Part shown: positions 1 through 12,100 of the stretch, in pieces
How positions within the stretch are numbered: the first letter of the stretch is position 1
Layout of the letters: every line of letters starts with the position of its first letter
NCBI GenBank assembly: GCA_005406025.1
Contig: BGZK01001001.1
Location: forward strand, 124,001 to 188,000
Reading direction: 5' to 3'
Source: Eumeta japonica
Lineage: Eukaryota > Arthropoda > Insecta > Lepidoptera > Psychidae
DNA length: 64,000 bases
Made by a program: the position numbers and the translations under genes
Notes under the pieces: model-generated
Seen by the model: the letters and a program-made list of their open reading frames with translations, nothing else
Database searches by the model: none
What the model was told of the DNA's origin: nothing

Positions 1-1672
1 AATGTCTTCCCTAGAACAAGATGAAAAATCTAAGCGTTGCTTTACAGCGCCATTTTGTAAATTTACAGGCAAATAACTTGTCGTATGCCGTTGAACCAAT
101 AGCAAATTATTGGCTCACAATAACAACAACAAACGGCACTACATTACATACAACACACAAATAGATAGTTTTTACACGTTATTAATTTATGTATGTAAAT
201 GTTTATTGTTGATTTATTGTTGAAAGTCAACATAAGCAACTTGAGAAGTTATCATAATCCCGTGGCAAACTCGAAAGACGGCGAGTATGGCTGTTGGCCA
301 GGTATTAATTTAAAAAATAGTGTCTGTCTGCTACGACGCGCAACTGGAATTTATGCCTTGGGAACGAATTTCTGAAATGTATATATACAATACTCACAAG
401 GATTCAATAAACATATTGTTTATAATTCTGGAAATATGCATATACTGCTATTTATTCATAAATATTTGGTGAAATATATTATATAAACCATAATAAAACT
501 TTGAAACTCGAAAACTGCACATTAAACGATTGGCAATAATGGAAATGACGATTAACATTATATACATACATCGAAAGCTCAACTTATCTGCGTTAAAAAT
601 AAAATATCTATAGATTAGCAATGGAAGAAAAATGCACGCGTCCAATATATTGAACCCATGTTTTTGCGCGTGCGCATGCAAGACGAACGAACATGTTGCG
701 CTGAAGAGTAGCATAACAATAACTACGCTTTTGGTTGTCATTCGGTTTCGCTCACCATTTAATCTGAGTCTTGATGACTGATCCTTGAAAAAACAAATGT
801 TTACACCTACTATAACTATACATAGTTTAAAACTACATTAGTTCGAAAACCTGAAAAACATTAAAGTATGTACATCTTTGAGGTCTGCGAGCCCTAATAT
901 AACGACAAGTATTGGGATTGCTCTACTATCGTTTTCCACATTTTTGATTTTAAACGGAACCTCATGTTACATATTTTGGATTCTATGCATCTTAGAATTT
1001 TTAGTGAAGATAGTTATAGTCTTGAAATATATCCCACAACTGAGATATATTTTTAAACACGTCTATCTATATTCATTCACACTGCACATTGATTATGGCA
1101 AGGTCTTAGACGACGCCCGCAGTCGTTGCGCAACCGCTTGTAGCGGACTGTTCTCTATCGCGATTGGACAATCATACGTTATGCTGCGACAGAAATTTCA
1201 TTACTTTCCACAAAAATATTACAGTTCTGTCTGTCCTTATAGTCCATTGTAGTTATTACGTGTGTGACGTTGCCATAAATATTATATATTCCAGAAATAA
1301 ATGATTTTAAACGACATCGCTTTTTACTCGACGCACATAAAAAAAAGATGTATGTTTTACCTGTATTTCACATCGATGAACGTGTTCTACAGACTTCTTT
1401 AATAAAACAATTTGCTAAAAGTCCCCTTAAACAAACGAAGTCAAACATGAGATCGTACTGCGTCATTTTATATTTTTTGCTATTTCGTTTATATACGCCG
1501 CTTAGGAATATTTTCGTTATATACAAAGCTTAAATCAAAATTGAACCCATTACTAGTACACTTAAAATTGACATTAATAAATAAAGGCCAAAAATACCAT
1601 AAGTAGTCATAGAACAATACATAGGTTATTTAAAAAAAATATTGGTTACAGTATCAGATTTTTTCAACTCGA
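1..1672. other. AT-rich sequence, no gene seen
   Basis: Low-complexity AT-rich sequence. The longest open frame (878-1252, plus) has AT-driven codons, no acceptor or donor in a useful place and no recognisable motif, so I do not call it a gene. Confidence 0.6.
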
Positions 1673-1930
1673 CTACTCGGCCACCGTCACAGAAAGGTGG
1701 TGGCTGGGTCTTTGACTCGACCGCTGACTTAAGGGCGTTGCCTTCGATCCGGGAGGTACCGTGTTCGCTGTGACCACGGGCGAATTGACCGATGAGTTTT
1801 TAACTTTGAGTCGAATCAAACCACTCGCTCCGTGCCTTAAGCCGTCGGCCTCGGACGTCGCCACCGCGTCGCCGACGACGGCCGTTCTCGACCCCCGGCG
1901 AGCGCTCGGCCGGCACAGACGGCTTGAGAT
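1673..1930 (-). CDS. probable 3'-terminal coding exon of a minus-strand gene, product unknown
   Basis: On the minus strand a CTGCTTAG acceptor precedes 85 open codons that end in TAG. The frame starting directly at the acceptor (phase 0) begins ISSRLCRPSARRGS and keeps G or C at most third positions even where the surrounding DNA turns AT-rich, which is why I prefer it to the two other, shorter open frames. The peptide is rich in Ser, Arg, Val and Pro, has no transmembrane segment and matches no family I know. Its phase fits the donor at 9816 of the minus-strand gene upstream, so it could be an alternative last exon of that gene. It could equally be the end of another gene. Confidence 0.45.
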   Translation of the reverse strand: MSSRLCRPSARRGSRTAVVGDAVATSEADGLRHGASGLIRLKVKNSSVNSPVVTANTVPPGSKATPLSQRSSQRPSHHLSVTVAE

Positions 1931-2040
1931 CTAAGCAGCTCGATATGTAATAAAAAGATGTGGGTGAGTATGGCGTAACAGCGGGGCGATTGAAATCTGA
2001 TACTATTTGATTATAAAACTGCAACTTATTATTTAACCTA

Positions 2041-2078
2041 TATTATCTGGAGGATGTGTTTACATCCTCCAGATAATA
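2041..2078. repeat. perfect 17-bp inverted repeat (hairpin)
   Basis: Two perfectly complementary 17-bp arms (TATTATCTGGAGGATGT and its reverse complement) are separated by GTTT. It may be the remnant of a fold-back or MITE end; no flanking duplication was seen. Confidence 0.85.
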
Positions 2079-5000
2079 CACCGTACGGCCCTCTGATTTT
2101 ATACTAGCTGGTTATGCTATTCTCCTACAGATGGCGCCAAGTTGTAAATTATTGAATGTTTTAAATAACATTCCTTCTGAATTTAATAACACTAATACTG
2201 TCTTAAATACGTGAAATAATATGACGAGTATTCTGAATGCAAAAAATACTTGCAGAGACTGATTCAATTAATTTTTGAGCATTCATTGGCATATGATATC
2301 ATATTCATGAGCATAATTGGCTCCTGTGAAGAGTAGCCTGATACTGAAAGTGCGCTAACGTCTGTGTATTAATCAAACTGAAGTCGGTTTTCATAATGTT
2401 TTAAATTCTGTCTCTAGTTGGCATTTCAAGATATAATTAAAAATAATTTGGCTTAGGCTAGACATGCAAAGAATGCTCAATCAGATAAGGTTGTGTTTAT
2501 CGTATTACCTACTCCCTAAATTAGTGTTATAGAATATTAACTTGCATAACATGCATTCGATTTAAGGCGTGCACGCAATCACACATGGACACATGTATGC
2601 ACCTTCGATTGCATACTACTCCCACAATTTGAAACGATTAGAGTTTTTGATAACCTAACAGCATGTTTAAGATGAAAAAAAAGTAACGAATTGAAGCGCA
2701 TAAGCCAAGGATAAGGACAAAAAAAATATTGTGAATAGTTTTGGAGCTAAATAGTGAAAGTTTAGAGAATCCCAACTGCGTTCAACAAGTTTTTTCGATT
2801 CTAGCAGGAAAACGAGATTTATTTATCCACACAAACTAAAACAGAATATTTGAACTCGATAGTCGTCCAACTAAATCAATTTTTCTTTTTGCCAATACAA
2901 TAACGTAACGCTTGCCGTTGCTGCGACAAATCAATAATCGTTTGATAAACTTAACAATCCATCAATCCGTCCAACAATAAAATCAGGCATTTTGGAAAGT
3001 GACGGCGCTGTGTTTGGACGCGCGCCGTAACGGCACCATAATAACTTTGAGCCCGGTCGGCCCACCCACCTGTCCCGCTGGCCACCGCAGGACGAGTCAA
3101 CGTCCCCGCGCCGATGCTCTACATCGACGGTGACCCTGATACAGCGCAACGTACTTTGAAAGTAAAATTGATTTATTACGATGGTGGACTACGCTTTTCT
3201 TTTGTTTTACATTTTGACGTCTTAGCTTATCATTTGAACAATTGTAAGTATGCATATAATGATTTCCTTTGTTATTCCATATTGAAATAAAATAATGAAG
3301 GGCTATTTTAATAAAAACCGTTACATTCAAATGAATTCGTTAATATAACTATATTATTTTAATGTAATTTATTGTTTTAATGTAAGATCGATTTATAGTT
3401 ACAGCAATAAATCGAAAAGTTACTATTGTAAAATATCTTTATTTATTACTTTCTATTGATATACAATTAACTATGAAACCTGTTCGTATATTTACACTTA
3501 TGCAATTCACATATTACACCATAAGTAATACACCAATACGTCAAATTAAAATGTTGCACGAGTAATATATAACGATGTATATTTCAGAAGCGTATACAAA
3601 TAAATTTGAAAATCATTGACCTTGTAAGTTTATCTCAAAACGTCCCTGTATTTTCAAGGTAACTTTCAACAAATCTTAATACATTGAAGATTTCAAGTCG
3701 ACCCTCAAAAATCGATTAAAAACAATAAGAACACAATCCGATAGCTTCCTACTTATGTTATATGAGCACAGAATAAAATAAATTCTCGAAAAAAAACAAA
3801 AAGCTGCTGCTATGATGACTGCCGCTTAGTTCTGCTACTTCCTGGTGAATTGGAGAATAATTAGAAAATTTAAAGATCGTGGAAATCAACCGACTTAATC
3901 GACGACCTGGCGAAAATGAGTCCGAGGGTGATTTCAGTATAACTATTTAATTAACTAAAAAGGGTTCTTAAAATGATTATCAGCGCCATCAGAAAATTCG
4001 GAATAGAATTTCATTTTTTATTTTGTCCCTTTCAAACAAATTTACATATTATTAAGTTTTAATTATTATTTTACTTTGTCCTATACATTAAGTGTATATT
4101 ACTAGCTCATTTTGTAAAATCTTTATCATCTGCACTGAACCGAAGTGCACGGCTCAAAGATCATATTGACACCATCTAACCGAATTCTCACAATCTGAGC
4201 GTTCTACTTATTTTGGAAACTTTTTTGGTTTTATTTTTGATGATATATATATACAGAGAGAGAGAGAGAGAGACCATCTGATAGTACTTATATACCTATA
4301 TAGATTAATAAGAATCCCAGAAGTTTAAAATCCTTCAACATTCATAGTGGCGTTATTTAACAATTCTATTTAAAATGTTACCCTAGAAACTAGGGCGGTT
4401 TCAATTTCGCCTTTCCTAGGCATAACCAATCATCAAAGTTTTTTTTGTACTACTTTTATTTCAATTGAAATTTACTGATGTCAATTTGAAACGTTTTCGT
4501 TTTATTATGTAGTAGCTTCCTCAATTTTTTTCAAGTATTTATCCACGATTCTAATTATTGTGTTGTGCATATCGTAATTAAGTTTAAGTTACAGTTTAGT
4601 ACGTTACAGGCCTGTAGGCGATGATGTATAGTGTCTAATCATACACAAAATAATATAAAATAATTGAAAAGAATCAAAGGAGTACTTAACGATCTTAATT
4701 TTTTACTATTCCCCTTTTCCAATTCAAACATAATTAGTCTATTGTGTTAGTATAAGAACAATAATGTTTTATACACGAAAATTCATTTCAATACAATTCC
4801 ATTCTACGTTAATTTCAACCCTGCTTGACCGCTATTTTGCAATGTAAATGCCTTGAAAGAGACTGGACGATCGCGGACGTGGACATTGGACGCACATTAA
4901 TCGGATGGACTTTGGAATCAAACAGAAGCGAGTATGTGTCAATATCTAATGCGCCATATTTTAAATATATCATCCTAGATATGTATTTTTTTTGTGTAGT

Positions 5001-5824
5001 CACTATTCTCTTGAATTTTCTGCAATTATCGAGTAAATACTAACAATGAATCGTAAAAAACTTTATCTTTAAAGCCTTTTAAATACCTACTTTTCTATCT
5101 GCGCCTTGCATTAATAATTTACTTTATTAAAAAAAGAATATGAAATTGTTGAATTTATTTTGTGACGTTAATGTTATGCTGCGAAAGGAATAAGTACTAA
5201 ATAAATAGATTCTGTTCTCAGCTCAGCATTTATTTATTTATTTTATGATAATATTTTCCCAGCCTTTGTGCTCATGTCTATTTATTTCGACAAAGTACAA
5301 AATAAAAGCAAACATACTTTAAATTTCAATAAAGAATATTGATGTCTTGAAAAAAAAAAACAAATCTAATTCGTTGCATTTGTCTGTGCTCATCTGAAAC
5401 TTTAGTTCGTCTAATTGACACCACTGGCGCTAGTGAGATACAACGTTTTCATAAAATTAATAGGATTATCGATACAAAAAAAAAATTACTACGAATATAA
5501 AAGGTAGCTCTGGAGGGAGGTAGATCAAATCAATTAATATCAGATGCGTGTCGTTTTTCCTACGAAGATGATGTTAATGATGACGATAAGTGCTTAGACA
5601 TGCAATCTCGTCCTATATCACATCTATTTAATCTTTTGGTTAAAAATAAAAAATAATTGAGTATGAGCACTTTTTAATATTTCGTTTTATGAACAAGAAT
5701 AAAAATATGTAGATGTTTATGGAAATCTCAGTATTTCTAAAGTTAACGACCCGTAGTATTTAGGTTTGTGATCAAAAATAATAAAAAAAATGTGGTAAGC
5801 AGTTGACCCTAAAGCCCACCTCTG
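2079..5824. other. AT-rich intergenic sequence
   Basis: No supported gene. One short exon-like block (3070-3153, minus) is discussed in the findings. The rest is AT-rich with poly-A/T runs. Confidence 0.55.
4242..4273. repeat. compound (AT)n(AG)n microsatellite
   Basis: A run of AT dinucleotides passes directly into about ten AG dinucleotides. Confidence 0.9.
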
Positions 5825-6367
5825 TAACTTCCCGCTAATTTTATCTGTTTCGTAGTTATTTCAAAAAAACGGTTTGTTTCGATTTCTTTCGACAACGATT
5901 TCTCGCAAATGAATCGACCGATTTTGACCCGGTTTGTGGCAATCGACGTGTTTTTAATAGGTTAAGAACTAATTAGATTTTGGAATTGATCGGTTAAGCC
6001 ATTTTAAAGTTATTTTAAAAAAAACACTTTAAAAAAAATATTTCTTCGTTATTTGAAAAGTACTCAAAATCTACCAGTCCAAATCGACCCAAACTTTCAG
6101 GAAATCTAAGTTTGGTGAAACTCTTTGGACCGCCTTTTAGTGGGCTCGATTCGGTCAAACCGTTTAAAAGTTATAAGAGGTTACATACATACACACATAC
6201 ACACACATCCACACAGACATACGGACATCATCTCAAGGATGATCAGGGAAGCTTCCTAGACCTTCAGAACGTCGAGATCTGATGAGAACTCGATTTTTGC
6301 AAAATGGGGTGAAACCAATAACTTCCCGAAAATTTAAAAAATTTTCAATTTTCTTAACGGGAAGTTA
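5825..6367. mobile_element. non-autonomous element with 14-bp terminal inverted repeats
   Basis: The left end TAACTTCCCGCTAA and the right end TTAACGGGAAGTTA are reverse complements apart from one base. Another copy of the AACTTCCCG core lies at about 6320. The interior has no open frame; it carries a CA-rich tract (6186-6230) and repeated 'gttaagccattttaaagttat'-like wording typical of dispersed insect repeats. The family is not identified. Confidence 0.5.
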
Positions 6368-7224
6368 ATAGTGAAATGAAAACTCGATTTTCGAAAATCG
6401 GACTGAAAACACTATCTTCCCAAATTACGAAAATTGTGTGTCCAAATTTCGTATTTCTAATGTCAATAGTATCGGCTTTGTAGTAATAATTTGTCTCTGT
6501 AAACTTTTTTTAGTTTAGTTTTCCTTTAGCTTAGTTTGAGAAATTGAGAATAGGTCCTTTTTGAGCCTATTCCACCACTGTCGATTAATATCTCAAATAA
6601 GCTACTGCTCACTTACAGGTTGTTATTTTGCTTAACAACTTAACACACTGCATTCCACGATCTACAAGAGACATTACTTAACAAATAAAGTACCGGGTAA
6701 GCAACATCTACCTTGTACTGTAAAATTCTAGCCGCCCACTAAACGATAAATAATATGGCGGTCCTCGTTTGATCATGTGACCGGTCTGTCATCTCTTTTT
6801 TATGTTATGATGTCCAATTTAAAGTGAACTTGACAATTTGACTATTTTTTTTCGATCATGGCCAGATAGATAATTGTGCAGATTTCTTAGATAAATGTGT
6901 ATTTGTCGCTATATAAATTAAAAGCGTTTTATTTTCAGTTACAAAACCTGGTCTGCTTATACAATTATAGTTTTTTAATCTATACTCAGTAATATTTACA
7001 ACAAATTATCATATATCATTATTTTCGGTATCAGCAACACTGTTAAGTAAATGTGCCAGTAATTATTTAAGAAAGGCAGTTATTTGTTAGATCTTATTGG
7101 AACTGATACAAGTTATTTGCAAATAAAAAATAAATTACTCGTAGTTATTTTACGTTTTGTAAATTTTGTATGTGACGTCACCGATTTATACTAACAAAGA
7201 AAAATTTCAGTTATACTGATGCAA
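6368..7224. other. AT-rich intergenic sequence
   Basis: No coding or RNA feature recognised between the TIR element and the tRNA gene. Confidence 0.6.
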
Positions 7225-7296
7225 GGGGGTGTAACTCAGTGGTAGAGTGTCTGCTTCGCATGCTGAAAGTCCTGGGTTCAAATCCCAGCACCTCCA
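7225..7296 (+). tRNA. tRNA-Ala, anticodon CGC
   Basis: A full 72-nt cloverleaf without intron. The acceptor stem is GGGGGTG/CACCTCC with one G-U, followed by discriminator A. The D stem is ACTC/GAGT with loop AGTGGTA (box A-like GTGTAACTCAGTGG). The anticodon stem is TCTGC/GCTGA around loop TTCGCAT, so the anticodon is CGC at 7257-7259. The T stem is CTGGG/CCCAG with GGTTCAAATCC as box B. The anticodon stem has one T-T mismatch in its middle pair. The gene decodes GCG alanine codons, and a T run follows within ten bases. The structure suggests a working gene, but a tRNA-derived copy is not excluded. Confidence 0.93.
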
Positions 7297-7304
7297 CAAA
7301 GTGG

Positions 7305-7314
7305 TTTTTTTTTT
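7305..7314 (+). terminator. RNA polymerase III T-run terminator
   Basis: Ten consecutive T residues start nine bases after the tRNA discriminator base, as expected for Pol III termination. Confidence 0.85.
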
Positions 7315-9027
7315 CATTTTACATTTTTAATAAGTTATTTTAAAACTTTTGAAAAGAAATATAAACAAACGACCTACTACTGCTATCCGCAGTCTTTAAA
7401 ATTTACATAAACGTGAATTTGATTCAATGTGTACAACGCCCTCTAATCGTAAATAGGGTAACTAATTAGTGAAAGGTTTAAGAAAAAAATTCAATAAATT
7501 GCAATATTTTATTTAAAATTCAACTAAACGTATAAATCTTATTTATACTTATACAATAAACAGTGAGTAAATATTTACATATCATAGCGAGAGGTAACGG
7601 TAATACAGGTACCGATTATCTCCAAAATTGCACTAACAAAAATATGGGATGCCACATCATGGACTCCCACTTCCACTAGTGAGGTTAGCTTGAAAAACAG
7701 TACCGTTTCTATGTATCATTTCGATTAGTAACCATTATTAGACTACTTTTTCACTATTCGATAATTCAAATATCGATTATAATGATTGCATATTTTTTTT
7801 TTCTTTTAATTTTAAACATTTAGGTCAATATTTTATGAAAAACCACCTTTATTCTTTTTCAAGCCCATCTCACAAGATAAGGAAGCACGGTATCAAGTAA
7901 ATGTGTAAAATACGCAGTCTTAGGTTCACCACACGTCGTGGTCGGGTTCTTAACAGCTAGAAGGTGGAAAGAATCCTCCGAAAAGGTTCAGAGTTCGGGA
8001 CACACGAAAGAAAAGATTAAAATTTCTAAATGTATGTCAGCATGAGTTCGGGTGCTAATCACAAAACCCGCTGATTCGACCGTCGGCTTATATACTGAAC
8101 CTACCTACTTCTACACAGCTAAACGAGTACATGGCACTAAATCTGAACAAGAATATTTGTATTTATGAGCCCTTTTACAGCCCAAAGCCTACAGTCCAAA
8201 TGGGCGCAATGTTTTACTCGATATGGTCTGTATTTGTTCAATCATATTTACCCTGCATGTACTTGCGTCTGTCATATCGATCAAAGACAGGTCTATTTTA
8301 TGTTGTGTATATTTTTTTTCCAAGTATTTCCAACAATGAACTTATGGACAAAACTAAGCAGTCATAAGTAAAAATTTGAAAAGTCCTTTAACAAGTCCTA
8401 AAAAAATGCATTTCGGAGGAAAATATTAGTTGTTAAAATCCTGTAGATCTAGTCCTGGATCTGCTTTAAATTTTTTTAATTGAATAATACAAATAAGAAA
8501 ATAGTTATGATCATTATTGTCATTAATCAACATTTATGTGATGATTACTGTAATGAGTGATATATATTTCACTTCAGCAATTTTTAATGAGATGAGAAAC
8601 TAAGAATTATTTGGAAAATTAGTATCATTCGATTAAAACATAAACATATGGATAATAAGCTTTGATAGTACAAGGGCCGACGTACATATCTAAAAGACAA
8701 TAATGTGAGGAAACTACGTGTATCATGCATGTATTAGAGGCCTCGCCTATACAAATTCGCCTATAAAAAAGATAACAAGATTACTACTCTAACCTACACT
8801 AGGACTAATTGCCGACGGAGGGACTACATCTTTCGGAGGGAATTAATTGATAATTAAATAAATAGTGGAAGAATCAACTTACTAATCAGTTACTGGTAGC
8901 CAGTAGTAAATCTAAATTGTCATTTTGCTACTATAATACTACTAGAACCCGAGAGTAAATGCCCACTCTTAGGTAAGAAAAGATCATACAATTTGGCAAG
9001 GACGGGGAGGAGACATATTTTTTCTGA
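7315..9027. other. intergenic / probable 3' UTR of the minus-strand gene
   Basis: No gene recognised. The part nearest 9027 would be the 3' UTR of the minus-strand gene that ends at 9028. The block at 7860-8110 is less AT-rich but has no long open frame. Confidence 0.5.
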
Positions 9028-9117
9028 TTATAACGAGTCGAGGCGCGTACGCTGCACCGCAAGCGACGCCGACTGCTGCTGTAGGCTACGCCGAAGACCT
9101 TCCAGTGTTTGAAGTAC
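9028..9117 (-). CDS. last coding exon of the unrecognised gene
   Basis: Acceptor AACTAACAG, then 29 codons in phase 0 with leucine heptads (VLQTLEGLRRSLQQQSASL) and a TAA stop. Despite its short length, the coiled-coil composition and the matching phase with the donor at 9816 support it. Confidence 0.75.
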   Translation of the reverse strand, partial: VLQTLEGLRRSLQQQSASLAVQRTRLDSL

Positions 9118-12100
9118 CTGTTAGTTAATTTATATATCAATGATTAGTATGAAATAGTTTTTTTTTTCAAATAAGCAACAAAACATTTTAACATGTTTCT
9201 CATTTTTGTGTATCTTTTATCAAATTTTTCACCTTCCTTAAATAATATCAACTAACGGAAGTATATCATGAATGTATTGAGTTCCGATCTGGACCTTGTA
9301 CACGTGTAATTTAGAAACCTTATTATTAAATGAAAGTGTTTTAACTATTATTTTGGCGTATATTAGCTTAGTTTTTTTGTGCAAAAGCATTAAACACATA
9401 CATTACAGACAATACTTCTACAAACAAAGATGGCGTCGTCGACATATTATATTTTGATCTTTTCCATTTATCATTATTTGTTAATCATGATTATTCCCAT
9501 TATTCATATATTTTGTCAGGAAAGAAATGTACGAGTAACTATTTCATTTCATTTACGATAACAGTTAACCAATACTTCGCATAAGTTTCGGAACGAACTC
9601 ATAACAATATTTCCCTATAAATAAAATATTGTATCTTACAAAAAAAAGTGATATAATAATTTATATTTTAATATCTTTCTGTTATTCTTCAAATACTTCT
9701 TCCTCGATTTTATAAAAAGTGTACAAAGTTCACGGTGAATTTAAAACTTCTCCTTTCATCTTTTTGTGTTACATAAATATGTTACATAAATAATGGAAAA
9801 TATGCATATATTAACCTCGTCACGAGCATATGCCTTGCGTTTGGGTGGTTCAGAGTGAGGGCGGTCGGTAGGTGAAGGCAGGAGCTGGGCCGGCGGTGCA
9901 AGTGTGAGCGCACGTCGAGGGAGCGCCACTGCAATGGGCGGCGGAGTCGGCGCAGCTAATGGGGATCGGCGTGCCACTGGCGACCATCGGCGTGCTGGCT
10001 CAGGCGAGTTGGCACGGATGAAATTGGTGATATGCGTGCGCTCAGGGCTCCGCCTAGGTGCTTCTATCTCCGTAGCCCTCAACTCCCGTATCCGCGGATT
10101 GTGAGGAGGTTCCAACGGCGCTCTCGACACCGACACGAGGAGCTTTTCCGCCTCACGAATAAGCTCCCTATATTTGCGTTCCGCTTCCCTATCCGCCTCT
10201 ATCAGAGGATCACGTTCGCGTGTCGTGTCCCTTTCTCGCATCGTTGGAGCTGTCGTATACCTTTGGCGTCGAGCTCGCGGTGGTGTAGCACCTAAAAATT
10301 ATAATATTTGAAAACAACTTTTAAAAAGCAGTTACAAACAGAGAATGTACGTTTATGTATCAATTACACCCGCAGACGGAGTAAGTAATCTCCATCACTG
10401 ACCGGAAAACGTATCGTAAGAAGGGTCTAATTCGATTTTCAGAGGGAGGAGCATTAGCTTCTGCCTGAGTAAAAGCAAACCCACGATCGTCAAATGTGGT
10501 AAGTATGGTGAAAACCTTTCACGATAGCCATACCAAAAAAATGACCCCATCACCAACCACCCCGGTATTCCTGGCTATGGTAGCGTATAGTTACAATGAG
10601 CACGGGGTGCAAAAAAGCAAAGAACATATCACAAATTACTCTAAACCTGGCAATCCACAACATGTGCACTTTGAAAAGGGATAAAAATATTATAGAAGTG
10701 AAAGAAGCAGTGAATAGATTGCACCCGCCCATTATAGATTTATCTAAATACTGAAGACAGAAAGAAGAAGTCCGGTAACCTATTCTACTACCGCAAATTC
10801 CACATCAGCAATAAATTAACATCGAAAGTTTATCGAGCAAAATAGCGTGCATTATCAGAATTACCAAACTGTACTAGTTGAAGGTTTAGGCATCTAGTGT
10901 CGGCCCACCGTGAAATTGAAGTTGAGATTGTATACGAAAACGTTTCCAAAGCCATACTTACTTCACCAACCCACTACATAGTAGATATGGGGGCAGAGCT
11001 ATATAGACAAACGAGATGGCGATGTGCTGAAAATGGAGCAATTTAGAATTTGGCAGCGAAACCCAAGGAGACCGGACTGACCTATTATATAAAAAAAGAT
11101 CAACTCCTTCTTCAGGAAGTGACTTTACAGTAAATGGATCATATTCAACGTTTCAATGAAAAATGAAAATGACTTAATTATGACGACTAAGTGACAAATA
11201 TTTAAAGATATCTAAGTGATCAAACATGTAATGATTGAAAAGGATGTGCATCAATAAATTTCTTAGTAACATACTATTGTGAAAGTGAACAGAGTTTACA
11301 TTGCATTATTATTTATTTAGAATATATGAAAATCTTTATTAAAACCATGAATAATTCACCACAGAGACAAGTGAAGTTATAAATTAAAATCATCGCCTTC
11401 AAAGATTGAAATATTTTAAATTTACATATATGCCTAGTCTTAAATGATATCGTTTCTTTGTCAGCTTGAATACAAATAATAACTAAATAATGTAATATGT
11501 AATAGTAGGAAACCTGCAGATCTAGGCGGTCGACGGGGTGGGCGACGGCGGCGCGCGCGCCGACGGCCAGGTGAAGCGGTCTGATCGGGCTCATCTTCGT
11601 CGCCCCCGTCCAGGCCGGTATCGCCCTCCGAGTCCGCGTCGGCATCGGACAAAATGGCCGTCTCCCGCCCGCGGCCTCGCCCCGCGCGACACTCTTCGTC
11701 ACTAGATGCTCCTCCGCGATAACACGGTGATCTAAAATTGATATAAAAAAAAAAGTTTGAATGCCCGTCTTTAGATATGTGAAAGTTTATGTGAACAGTA
11801 GATTTTTAATACGTAGAAAATAATCGTTGGATAAAAATGTAGTGGTATACATTAACAGCGGTGTGCTTCAAACTCTCGTTTGTAATAGTTAACTGCTAAG
11901 TGTTAAAGTTAAAAACTAAACATGTCAAACTATGTACATGTAATCTTAGAGATATGTATTAGAATTTATCACATTAATTTAACGTCACAAATGTCAATAT
12001 CTTTAAGACTAATTTAGTAAAGTTAAAACAACGTATTTGGGCGTGTTTAGTTTTTAACTTTAACAGTTACTAGTTAATTATTTCCAATAAGAGTTAGAAG

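Noticed and set aside
878..1252. 124-codon plus frame with hydrophobic stretches
   Set aside because: Hydrophobicity comes from AT-rich codons; no splice or start context and no recognisable family.
10380..11140. Block with better codon balance (10496-10684 plus) in an intron, suspected transposase or retroelement
   Set aside because: I could not match the reading to any motif and frames break often; not called.
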